Shown one piece after another: positions 10,620 through 21,460 of a stretch of 64,000 nucleotides of DNA. The stretch is from Capillidium heterosporum (taxonomy: Eukaryota > Entomophthoromycota > Entomophthoromycetes > Entomophthorales > Capillidiaceae): positions 1,426,001 to 1,490,000 of the forward strand of contig WBMQ01000005.1 in assembly GCA_016630905.1 (NCBI GenBank). Direction: 5' to 3'. The notes under the pieces were generated by a model. The model did no database searches. It saw only the letters and a program-made list of their open reading frames with translations, and was not told the DNA's origin. A program made the translations under genes and the position numbers. How positions within the stretch are numbered: position 1 is the stretch's first letter; the number at the start of each line of letters is the position of its first letter.

Positions 10620-12604
10620 TTGAGCTAAAAAGTTCCTTCTTCAGCCCACCTTATGATCCAAATCAAATTAGAGGTCCTTGGAAAGGATGAAATTGAAATT
10701 CTCTACTTGAAATTGAAGCACACCCCATAAACTACTTTTGGGCTTAATTTATCTTCAAAATAAAGGACTAGATTGCGATGGACTCTCAATGTCAGTTTGT
10801 CAATAAGCAAATTGGCAAATTGAGTAAGACGGTTGATTATACATTCAGATGAATCAAGAGGTGTTCATTTCCACTTTGCCGACTAGCTATTGGCTGTATA
10901 AACCTAGGCTTATCTTTGCTATTAACGTAAAATCTCCAGCCCGCTTAGAAATAGGTTTCATGGTGAATGGACTTTAGGAGCAGATTTGGTTGCAGAAACT
11001 CATTAGGCAGGCTTCTATTTATACTTAATTAGCTAAGTTACCCAGTCACACTTGAATTTCAAATCGAAATTATCTAAATATGGGCTCTTATTACGTATGT
11101 AAATTGGACACGGTCTATTTATTACTAAATTTAAATGGGTTAGATACTATTCCATTCATAATTAGTAGAGCCTTTCTAAAATTTCAAATAAAGGCCGTTT
11201 AAATGGACCATGCACATGTACGCCAACAATTGTGAACGAAATTTTAGCCTTTTGCAAAAAAGGATTAGTTGGTGGAAGATGAAGCCTTATGTTGATCACA
11301 CCTAATCCAATTTAATTCCATTTGCACTAGTTTTAGGATTCATCTATATTATACTTCACCAATCATTTCCCTGCCTAACTTGACCTGTCAACTTTGTGTC
11401 CAATCATCAAGTAGAAGTTACCGACACCCACTAACTTGAAATTGAAAGTAGCTGTGTTTATGGATAATGGAAAACCTGATCAGCAAGTGAAAAGTTCTAT
11501 TAGTTCTTCACATGGACTGAGGCTTTCTAATTTTAGTTATGGACGAATTTGCATACTAAAATTACGTAGTTTTAGTGGGAGCTATTGAGCTTTATTGTTC
11601 CTTTTAGAGCTACTGCTATATGGGAAGATGTCATTTTTAATTTGATAATTACGAATGGGATCAAGTGATAAGGAATTGAATAAACTTTGTTTGCCGAAGG
11701 CAAGAGCTTGGAAAGACTGAGTTCCATATCGTTTAAGGTTGGTTTGGTTACCAAAATCTAGATTTTTTGACTAAGCGTTGCCTAACCAACCTGGGGACGA
11801 TTGGAACAGCACCACTTGCACAAAGAACTAACGGCTTAGTCTCTACCTATGCTTACCGTTAAATTTGGTGAGCTGTCTAAAAGGTTTATAATGAACTTAG
11901 ACTTCTATCTTTCAGGTACCCAAGTCGACTAAAGCCTGCCTACCTTTACAAGTAAATGAAACTTCAACCGAAAGTTTTGTGCCTTGTGTAGGACCCACTG
12001 TTCAATTACCATAAGGATATAACTGCCGACTTAAGCAGCTTTTACATTAATTCAGCTCAGCCGTTTATTCAAAGTATATAAAGCTTCCAAGCTGTCAAGC
12101 TTGGAAGGCTTAAGGTTTAGGGTGTAGTGGAGATGTTCTGTAGAGATAAGAAATGTGGGGCTTCATTAAATTTTATTAAGCTGATTGGTAAGCTTTGGCT
12201 TGTACCGGCTTTTAATGTATAGAATATTTTTATGTAGGTGAAGTTTCACATCACCTTGATGTTTACAGATTAGCCTTTTGCAACTGCCTTCTCAGCATTA
12301 TGCCATAGTTTTTAGTGATAGATGTGTAATACTGTATTTATATTTGGTACGAAACCATAGAGCAATATATTTGTAGGATGCAAATACTTTTATAGTAAAC
12401 CTACTGCCTAAAAGTAGCTATCTCATTTCATCTAGCTATATCTAGGTGAGCGCTATAATGTAAAATATAATAGAACCGTATGGTAGTACGAGAACATCAA
12501 AACCAATATTAATTGGTTAAACTATTTCAGCGACTAATATATTGAATCTTTCGACATCTTTACCAGTAAAAGTATATATATAGTATATTGAGTTAAATTC
12601 CGTT
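10620..12604. other. Spacer of the inverted repeat, right part
   Basis: About 2 kb with no supported gene. A 60-codon reverse frame (11572-11754, starting MVTKPTLNDMELSLSKLL) has leucine-rich character but no match I can defend. There may be unrecognisable remnants of old genes. Confidence 0.45.
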
Positions 12605-14153
12605 ATTAATGGAAATATAGCAATGATATGATTTATCTAAGATAGTAGGTGATCAAATCTCGATGTAAAGATAAAAAGCATAATCATTAAAAGTGTGATG
12701 CATTTGAACACTATCAAAAATATACTTGATGTTAGATATGGTGATGGTAGTTTAGAATTGTGAAGTTTTAAAATTCAGACGAAGCCAATGTATTATTGTC
12801 GGTACGATAGATATATGTTCGAAATTGACGACATTCAGAAAAGATATGGTACATAAACCCGTGATCAATAAAAGGCACCCTATATCTGAACACTGCCAAA
12901 ACATGTATCTAGATTGGGGTATAAAGATGCATGTACGATATCTATAGGTTCAAAATTTGTCGACATTCCCATAGAATATCGTATATGAAAATGTGACCAG
13001 ACCCAATGATTAGTAAGAAGCGTGACGTGCTCAAGTATTACCAAAAAATCATCTAAAAGGAAATAGGGATGCAATGGTTGGAAATGTATTGCCTTATACA
13101 TCGGATAAAGTTAATGTATACCTATATGAAGGCTAGATATGGGTTGAATTTATCGATACACAGAATAGTATTTATCAAAAACGTGATAGGAACAGATGAC
13201 CATGGCAGATATTAGGATGGGCTTGAATACGGTTGAGTTATCGTCTAAAGGGAAGAGGGGGCATGAAGTGGAAATATATAGCCTTATCTGTAGGACAGAT
13301 ATCTATTGAAGGTTTGTTGATACTGAGTATGATACTGCATGTATAGAATAGAGTTGAACAGATGATTATACGATACAATATGATGCATATGAAGGGAATA
13401 GGGAGCTATTGGTAGGTAGTATATAGAGTGCATTTAGGATAGGATCAGCGTGGAAGAGATATAGGGCACCAAATTCATTTGAGTTGCACTGCTTTGTTTC
13501 CATATACCTAATGGTAATAGTAGTTTTTGCCAAAACTACACAATGCATCTATATAAGGTCCTTAGCAGGTGTAGGTTTGTACAGTTTTGAAATGCAATGA
13601 GCAAATATGGGGTTGAAAATGGCGTCGATCTATTTACTGTAGAGCGCAAAGATATCTCAGATTAGTTGCCATCCTTTACAATGTTCTAATTGAGAAGTTT
13701 TGAATCGTAGGTAAGAGAACAGCTTCATTGAAGCTTGCTCCTCAGTATACCTTTCATCAAGAGGGTTTATCAAAACATCAGCAAGATGCTGTAAGCAGTT
13801 TTATTCCAACAAACCCTTTAAATTAAACGCTGTTTAGACTCAAGTACAACTATGGGGCTAAATCAACATCTCTTAGAGCCACTTGAGGTGATAGCATTAA
13901 ATTTAGCTTGCAAAAATTGATGTAACCTAAGCTTCCTCAACCGAATGCTCCAACAACTTTCCTACCTTTTATGTTCCACGATGCAGTTTATTTCAAGCGA
14001 ACCGATTGAACCGAACACTGCCCCAAGTTCACCGTAAAGGCTGGCATCACCAGAGGTAAGTAGAGGTTTGGAATCAACATCTACGTTAACTTGAAGTCGA
14101 TAGTTTCAGCAATATAGCTACTACTGTATTTCCAACTTCAAGTTGGTAGAGTA
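12605..14153 (-). repeat. Inverted repeat, right arm (1,549 bp)
   Basis: Mirror image of 7370-8919, separated from it by a 3,685-bp spacer. The arms are far more alike than the sequences immediately outside them, although both outer flanks continue with the same kind of F-box/LRR relic. That pattern fits either recent duplication with breakpoints inside the F-box genes or homogenisation by gene conversion between inverted paralogues. Confidence 0.93.
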
Positions 14154-15045
14154 TGGTGTAACTATATATTAACTAGCTTACCCGACTTTTCCCATTAGTT
14201 CCAGCTACCAACCAGTTGAAACGACTAATCCTATAGCTGAAGTCATCCAAATCGTTATCTATAGATAAGGTAACTAAATTAAAGTTACATTATTTAAATT
14301 ATAGTTGTGAACAAGTAGAAGTAGTGATTTTTCAACAAATACATCGAAGCCTCAAGAACTTGAAGGTAATACATTTAAACTTTGCAAATATTAAACTTCC
14401 CATCCAACTTTTACTAGCATTTCAATATCTGAAGGGGCTGGATTGACAGTTAAGTTATTTACATCCACATTAGTACCTCAACTACTTCTCCAATCCCAAA
14501 TTCTAGCTGCAGGTCGAAACCTTACGACTGTCTTACTTCGAGGAGTGGGTGGCACCTTTGAGTAGCTGAAAACTGATACTACTTTATATGTTAAGCTCCC
14601 ACCTATTATTTCAAAAAACTATATGCTAGATTTCCCAAGCATCGTTAGGTTAACCATAAAGCTAAAGTACGACAGCTCCAATAACTCTATCTGATTTACA
14701 TTGCTTTTCAGTTAATCTACAGCATCTGAGTATTGACAGCTCCCATGGTATGAATGTCTTTAACTTTCTTTATAATTTGGATCTACTAAGTTTCGCGTAC
14801 GTATATGGGTATAGCCTAGCTAAAAACTTTCTACTTTTCGTATCCCGATTGCAGAACTGTTGACACCTTGGCTTTAATTAGAACGCTCCAATAGACGAAT
14901 CAAATACTTTATTTGAGGACCTGATAGATGTGAAGTTCGATAGCCTACCCCATTTAAAGTTATGGTATCCATCTAACGATCTTGTTGAATGATTTTAAAG
15001 TAGAGCACCCAGCCTACAGGAGTTTGAGATCTACCAAAAATGAAG
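13852..15045 (+). pseudogene. Decayed F-box/LRR gene, right copy
   Basis: Starts MGLNQHLLEPLEVIALNLAC, shortly interrupted, then NLSFLNRMLQQLSYLLCSTM, an F-box shape like that of the better preserved gene at 30-31 kb. A donor-like GAGGTAAGTAG follows near 14056. Beyond the repeat arm, HRSLKNLKVIHLNFANIKLP (about 14345) and later leucine-rich lines such as DLIDVKFDSLPHLKLWYPS mark LRR remnants. Stops are frequent. It is oriented away from the left copy, so the pair forms a head-to-head inverted duplication whose heads are conserved and tails diverged. Confidence 0.65.
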
Positions 15046-15651
15046 ATTAACCAGGCATGATTAGCTAAAGAGGTAGAATGGACTTATATTTATGATTGAT
15101 AGAAACTATTAAACCTGTACTTACGTCTATCTATTACCACTTCAATCTTGCTTGTATCCCAACTAAGCTGTAAGAACTTAATACATGTATATATGTATTT
15201 GTTATATATTTGATATATTTTATCCTTCCAGTTTTTACACTTTAAAACCTTATTCTCAATGTTCTGGTTAGTGATTGTCGTAGTAAATGCCACCTCTATG
15301 ATTAGACCTTTTTCATTTGAAACTTTGAAACAGCATCGAAGCAAGCCTTTCTACAAGTAGCTACCTTTTGTTTGGAATTTCAATTGAGCTTCTACCTAAC
15401 TAAATTAAGCTGTCTCAATGAAGCTATATAGGCATATAATGGATAAACTTTGAGACGCAGGTTACAATTAGATTCTTAATCCTCTTATCAACATCCTATA
15501 CGTTTAATAATTGTGCTCTCCTTTTTATTAGACCATCTATTATAATAAAAGTATATCTGTATCTGATAAAGTTTGTGTCAACATTTGTTAAGCTAGAAAA
15601 CACAACTCAAAACAAAAGGTACTTATAAAATTCAGAAATTAGTCAAGCAGA
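15046..15651. other. Intergenic
   Basis: Holds an 84-codon reverse frame (15090-15344) rich in K, I and N, with no recognisable domain. Probably non-coding. Confidence 0.45.
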
Positions 15652-16420
15652 TTATCTTTTAAATAACGACAGAATAAAGAGCATCGATGACAAGCTAAGT
15701 TTAGATAGCTGACATTTAGTGGATGTAGGACTAAGATTTATTAACTTGAAACTGGATCTAATTCTTATAAACCTCAACTCAAATCCAGGTTGAAGGTTTT
15801 TATCAGTACTGTAATCACTGGCGTACAAGCTGACGCCAATGAAATAAATCTTTCTGTTATAGGTAAAGAACAGGGAACCTCTGGCATCATATACACAGGT
15901 ATCCTTACTATCTTCCCCACTGATGCGCAGTTGGCTGCCTTCATTTAATGGCCAGCCCTGACTTTCCTGGGAATAGCAACTTCTAATATGGGTATTTTCG
16001 CCTGGCATACAATTTGGAAGCATTCTTTCAGGCTTTCGGTATTCCATCCAACAACTGAGGCACTGGCACTCATCACATCTGCTAAAGCGCTGTCGTTCAA
16101 TTCAATTCTATTGATGAGATTGAAATAAACTCATTTGTCTCGATGATAGGAGTGTCGTTTTGATAGGTCTCCGGGTCGAAGGATGGATAGATTATCTTTC
16201 TACTTATGGAACGGATGAACCTACAGGCTATCTTACCCTTCTCTAGCCGAATAGCAATCGTAACCTAATTCGTATAAAGTTCTAGAGCTGTTTTCGGTTA
16301 CACAATGAGTGGCAGTTATTTCTTTATTTCTGTTGAAGAGAATACCACCTCATTGGAAGTCTATATCGTTAAACACTGTCACCATCCAAGGGTACTTGTC
16401 ACTAGGTATTACTTTGTACT
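15652..16420 (-). pseudogene. Trypsin-like serine protease (S1A) relic
   Basis: The reverse strand carries scattered blocks in S1A order. The block near 16410 has KYPWMVTVF, followed by GGILFN and ATHCV (the catalytic His region, usually TAAHC). Later blocks are RKIIYPSFDPETYQNDTPII (the region of the catalytic Asp) and SASVVGWNTESL (GWG region). The final open stretch has DTCVYDARGSLFF where the family has D-C-GDSGGPL, followed by KIYFIGVSL. Several stops and frame changes lie between blocks, and the catalytic serine motif is degraded, so this is a host protease gene that has decayed. Secreted trypsin-like proteases are expanded in insect-associated fungi; that link is inference. Confidence 0.75.
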
Positions 16421-17419
16421 AATCGTAGGTCTTTCATCTAAAACTATTTGGAGCTAAAGTTCATACACAGTAGAGTGTTGAGACTAGGACGATTATATTT
16501 AATTTCATGACTATCGAAAATTATAAGTGAATATTGTGATAGTTAAAGATCAAAACTTTAAAATCTGTATCATTTTATACCGAAACTTGTACTGGTAGGC
16601 TGAAAAGACATTTAAAAGTGAGCGGATAAGGTGCCTCATCTACATTTGGGAATACTTTCCCATTTCCAGTTAAGGCTGCATGTCCACTCATCTCAAATCT
16701 GAAATTTGGCATGGGCATCGAAGAGTATAGGGAATTCATTTTGACCTTAAAAACAGCTCGATACGCCATCAAAGTTTCTAAAAATACAAGTATGGGAATA
16801 CCTCAGTAGCTAACAAGCAGGCCAACTAACTGCACATAAAACCAATACATATGCTTTCAAGCAGTAATGTAAACTTTTTGAATCAATTCCAACAGTAAAA
16901 TTTTGTAGATGTTACTGCTTAGAATCTAATTCTCACTGTAAACCCATGAAATCAAGTAGCAGGCTTGATACTTGAGCAATAGTGGTCTAGCAGAAAAACT
17001 TGTTGGGAATCGATTCAAAATCGGCAAAATCGAGCTGGATATACATATAAACTAGTGGCAGCTATATGCTTTAATTTATGGTTCTTGGTAATGGGCTCCT
17101 TTTCACAAAGCTGTCACTTCCGGCCTATCTTTCCTTTAGACGCTTCCGTCTCCATTCTCTTCAAAGCTTCTAGTTCTAAATTTGGGAAGCTAAGTTGACT
17201 GAAAAGAACATAGCAGGTCCTTCACACTATCCCCTTCACCATAAGTTCTAACTCAGAAGAAAGCTTGGCCTGGCTTGGTAGGAAACTACGACATAGAAAT
17301 ACCTTAGTTTTCAACTCAGCTGTTCCCATTAAAAAGCCATCGACAAACAAAAGTTTATTACATAGATGTAAATAAAAAAATTATTAAGCTTTATTAAAGA
17401 AATTCCGAAGCATCAAGCC
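16421..17419. other. Intergenic with one orphan frame
   Basis: A 65-codon reverse frame at 16575-16772 (MMAYRAVFKVKMNSLYSSMP...) has a protein-like composition. It contains GNGKVFPNVDEAPYPLTFK, vaguely like the mature N-terminus of a trypsin, but I cannot assign it. The rest (16790-17400) shows nothing, apart from the 3' end of the amidase transcript. Confidence 0.4.
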
Positions 17420-19090
17420 TCAGCTCTCCACCTTGCGACTTTTCTGCAACAACTTGACGGCATCATCCACAATTTGCATGCACTGCAACGTTTTTTCATC
17501 CTCATACCGTCTACCGGCAATTTGAATACCAACCGGTAATCCCTCCATCTCCTCAACGTTATAAGTTCCATATAGATCCTTCTGCAGCCAAGTACCGTCC
17601 TTTTGAACCTTTTCATCTACATTCTCGGCGATAAATTTCTTGACATCCTCAATACCATCAATTTTCGAATCAACTTTAGTAATAGGGATGACACCACTTG
17701 GCATATCGAACAAGTTGAACAGCATGGAGTAGCCTACACCACCTACTACCTTCATAAAGTTGCCGTGCTTGAAGGCGGGGGTCGCACTTACCGGGACAAT
17801 TAGGGAATCCAAGTTGAGCTCGTCCATCTTGGAAATCAGAAGTTTGTTGAGGGATTTCTGCCTGTGCTGAAACTGCCACATTCTATCGACCGACTGCCCA
17901 CCTACTTCATCTAGATTTCTAGCTATTAGGTGTTCTCCTAGAGCATAGCGGAAGATGTTGGCAATAGTAGAGCGCACGAACGTAGGCAATGCCATGATCT
18001 CCATAGTGGCTTTGACGGTATCGTCATAGCCTTCTTTACCTCGGATGCTGCGTACATACTCCCACTTGTCAGCTCCCAACAGAGATTGTCCCAAGATGAA
18101 GACATCGTAGAGTTGAGGAAGGTAGATCTCAACCGCTTCGTGGCCTTGGGCTTTGACAGCTTCCACCGACTCTAGAACGGCTCGTCGGCATACCGGAGAA
18201 GTTGGAAAGGCACCATCGTTTAATATGTAGCCGAAACGCAACTTTTTCTCCTCTTTAGTGTCGTTATAAGGGATGGGTAAGCATTCCAAATTCATCTTCC
18301 AAGGTTGATTTGTCAAAACGGACTTGAAAAAGTACTGCAAGTTACTTACGCTGTTACTTAACGGGCCTACACTCAACGGTACAGCCGTCTGCCCTGGAAG
18401 TAAATTGAGATGCCCGTTGGTAGGTAAGCGGTCAGCCGTAGGTTTGAAACAGTAGATACCACAATAGTTGGAAGGGACTCGCAAAGATCCTCCGATATCC
18501 GATCCTATACCTAGAATCGAACCTTTGAGCTGGATCAATGGGGGTTCCCCCGAAGTTGAACCACCGGAAGTGAACTCGGGGTTGAAGGGATTCAACGTCC
18601 TGCCTGAGATGGGGTTGGACGATTCAATAGTTATACCGAACTGACTTAGGTTAGTCTTACAAAAGGGTATGGCACCACACTTTTTGAGTAGAGTTACAAT
18701 GTCAGAATCTTTTTCGCAGTTGATATCCTTGTATCTAGAAAATCCAGCGATAGTGGGACACCCTTGTACATCCATTATATCTTTGATGGAGAAAGGGAGA
18801 CCTAGTAATGGATATTGGGATTTGGGGTATGAGGTGCCAGAACTTATGCTTTGGTCGAGTTGGGTAGCTTGAGATAAAGCGGATTTAGTTAGGAACTGGG
18901 TGACACAATTGGTTTGGTTGTGAGCGAGTTCAGCTGCTTTCAAGAAGGATTGCATGACACTGATTGCAGTATATTGGCCGGAGCGGATACCGTCGCATAG
19001 GGCTTCGATTTCCAGGCTGGTGAATTGGGCTGGGTCATCGTTCTGAATTAGGGTTGAGGTTGTAGTTGGCGTTGGAGATTGGACTTCCAT
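17420..19090 (-). CDS. Amidase, amidase-signature family
   Basis: A single exon of 556 residues, normal for fungal acetamidase/fatty-acid-amide-hydrolase-like enzymes. It hydrolyses the amide bond of small or fatty amides using a Ser-cisSer-Lys triad. Visible: Lys103 in LGLPFSIKDIMDV, the cis-serine region GGSTSGE (residues 176-182, first Ser178), and nucleophile Ser202 in GIGSDIGGSLRVPSNYCG. The conserved C-terminal GLPVGIQIAGRRYEDE is also present. No signal peptide is seen, so probably intracellular. It is a paralogue of the amidase at 60650-62266 but clearly diverged from it. The start was chosen as the only ATG before the conserved N-terminal helix, with a TATA box about 70 bp upstream. 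The substrate cannot be told from sequence. Confidence 0.93.
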   Translation of the reverse strand: MEVQSPTPTTTSTLIQNDDPAQFTSLEIEALCDGIRSGQYTAISVMQSFLKAAELAHNQTNCVTQFLTKSALSQATQLDQSISSGTSYPKSQYPLLGLPFSIKDIMDVQGCPTIAGFSRYKDINCEKDSDIVTLLKKCGAIPFCKTNLSQFGITIESSNPISGRTLNPFNPEFTSGGSTSGEPPLIQLKGSILGIGSDIGGSLRVPSNYCGIYCFKPTADRLPTNGHLNLLPGQTAVPLSVGPLSNSVSNLQYFFKSVLTNQPWKMNLECLPIPYNDTKEEKKLRFGYILNDGAFPTSPVCRRAVLESVEAVKAQGHEAVEIYLPQLYDVFILGQSLLGADKWEYVRSIRGKEGYDDTVKATMEIMALPTFVRSTIANIFRYALGEHLIARNLDEVGGQSVDRMWQFQHRQKSLNKLLISKMDELNLDSLIVPVSATPAFKHGNFMKVVGGVGYSMLFNLFDMPSGVIPITKVDSKIDGIEDVKKFIAENVDEKVQKDGTWLQKDLYGTYNVEEMEGLPVGIQIAGRRYEDEKTLQCMQIVDDAVKLLQKSRKVES

Positions 19091-19159
19091 TGTAGCTTTG
19101 TTGAAAGTTTGGATTACTACTTTTTAATAAAAGTTGTAGATGGTTTACTTTGTAGTCCT

Positions 19160-19166
19160 TTATATA
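19160..19166 (-). promoter_or_regulatory. TATA box of amidase 1
   Basis: TATATAA on the reverse strand, about 70 bp upstream of the start at 19090. Confidence 0.5.
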
Positions 19167-21460
19167 TGCTGCACCAACCTCTCGTTTCCTTTTCCTATTT
19201 TCATACTTTGTACGAAACAATTTCTTCTTTAGCTAGATCTGATGTTTAGATCCCATACTTTGTAAGCACCCTAAATTGTTCTTGTTGCGCTTTAGGTAAT
19301 TGCATGAGTAAGTAGAACTTCATTCTAAATTAAATGCAGATTAGTATAAATTCAATTTTAAACTAAAATATATTTAATTTGGAACATAGTCTTCTGTGCA
19401 GCTTATTAACCAATTAATCTCAGCATCTCAAAGTCAAATAAGGTTCTCAATCCAAAACAACCATCATAGGTGTTCTATATCCTTGCTTTTGATACAATTT
19501 ACTTTTTTGTTCAGAAATTAATACAGTAGCTTGATAAATCGTCAAGTTCGAAGCACATGCTTTTCAAAAGTTCCTATTGTAGACGGTAGCCCCTCCTTCA
19601 CAATGTATTGGAGGTAAAATCGCTTCCTTCTCTACAATTACGCTTTGATTTCAAATGCAGCCCAAGAAAGGAGTGGAAGTTATAGGGCCGCAAAACAAAG
19701 AAACGTTTAGATAAATATACCCCTATTAGGAAATCTAGGTGGAGCTGGCTGGTAGATTGGATGGATAAACTTTGGCTGACTTTGGAAACCTACTTTGAAA
19801 GGATAAAGTTTTTATACAGGTTTCGATAGCAAAATCCTTGATTCTTTGTGAAGTTGGATATATTTGGATACCGATACGTCTACTTTAATTTTATCTCAAA
19901 AGTACCAAGTCTGGCAAGCTTATAGCACACCGCCTGCTGCATGGAAAATTTATCCAAATTTGATGGATTCCTTCGATGGTTAGTACTGCCCTATTGGATG
20001 ATATATATAGGATACTACTTTAGATGCATTTAAGTTAGAGGTGGACAGTCTCCAGTGTTTCAAAAATTATCTACTTTTGAACTGAGAATTGGCAAGAGTT
20101 TTTAGGAAGGTTCGGTATATGCTTTGGTTTCTTGATGGTACATAGCTAGTTTATGCAACGGCAATCTGTTTAAACCTATAAGTAGCTACTTTATACCATT
20201 CTGATTTACTGAGGACACCTAATTCAGAAACTTGTAAAAATATGTTCCTAGTAAATCGGAATGGAGGAAACAAATGGATAAAGCTGCGAGCCGACTCAAA
20301 TGATTTCCTTCAGCCTAAGTTCGTTCGAATGCCTAACCCCATAAACTTAATCAAATGGAGGTATAATATTGAACACACCATATAAACCTCAATAATTCAT
20401 TTTGTTAAAAATGTTAATAAAGTTTTGAAGGGAGTCAGTACTTATTTTGAGGATTTTAGGGTACATACTTTAAAATTTATACTAAAAGGGTAGCCCAACT
20501 TCGATTTGTAGATATGTATGCAGGATTTTAAGTTTGTAGAGTATATTTTTATATAAAATGAAGCTTATAGCGGAATCATTTCAAATAAGTAGATGAAAGG
20601 TTAGAGGAGATGCCTTTACGACGTACCTAATAAACACCTTTTTATCGTATCTTGAGATGAACTAATTTTGAAAAATTGTCAATTTATAGCCCAAAGTATT
20701 AGAAAATAAAATTAATAGAATAGTAAACCGTATTTTAAACATTTTAAAATGTAAATTGAGACTGTTGAACCATTGTGTCGATACTTACCATCTTTAAGCT
20801 AGATCTTGAGCACTCTATCCAACATCTATACTTTTATAGTTTTATCGTCCCATAGATATTTATGGATTGTACCACGCGAAATCTACATTGTAAGTTGCAG
20901 GTCTTGATTTGATGATAATAAGAAACTTTATACTCAGATGGTCACCGAAAAACATTCATCAGAAAATGGCTTTTGAAGGAACGTGACGTAGAAAGACTGG
21001 CCAACCTATATCAGAAGTATCCAATTCTTTGTAGCTCCAAATTCACAAGATTCGAATATTACATCAACCAAACCCAACCTACACATTCAGCTAGAATCTG
21101 TCCAACTACCAGCACCTTTTATCTGATTGCTTTTTAAAAGCGATATAGGAACACATTTTGATAGCAGTTGAGCTTTCATCTCCCAGATCCTATATACAGT
21201 GAAAGTTCGATAATTAACTGTAATCCTGCTTAAGTTTGGTTGATATTGTACTAAAATATCCCTACAACTTATCTATCGATAACACTTTTTCCCTTTATCT
21301 ATCCATATATATTTTCCCAGTAACTTATCAGAATAATCTCTTGGAAATCATAGGTTTTCGAAATCAAAACGTCATCTCCGTATCTGATGACTCATCCAAA
21401 GCTTGATAAATTTCGAAAAATAAAGTTATCAACACCTCTCATACCAAAGCTTAAACCAAG
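19167..21460. other. Long intergenic stretch with possible LRR remnants
   Basis: About 2.3 kb without a supported gene. Between about 19870 and 20080 short plus-strand pieces (for example FNFISKVPSLASL and FKLEVDSLQCFKNYLLLN) resemble leucine-rich lines of the F-box family, but this is weak. The right end holds the IDH promoter. Confidence 0.4.

Noticed and set aside
7370-14153. The inverted repeat as terminal repeats of a large DNA transposon
   Set aside because: No target-site duplication or shared short terminal motif is seen, and no transposase-like frame lies between the arms. The arms contain an F-box gene head, and the related sequence continues beyond the repeat edges.
19867-20080. 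A fifth F-box/LRR relic
   Set aside because: Only short leucine-rich snatches in one frame with stops; too weak to call.
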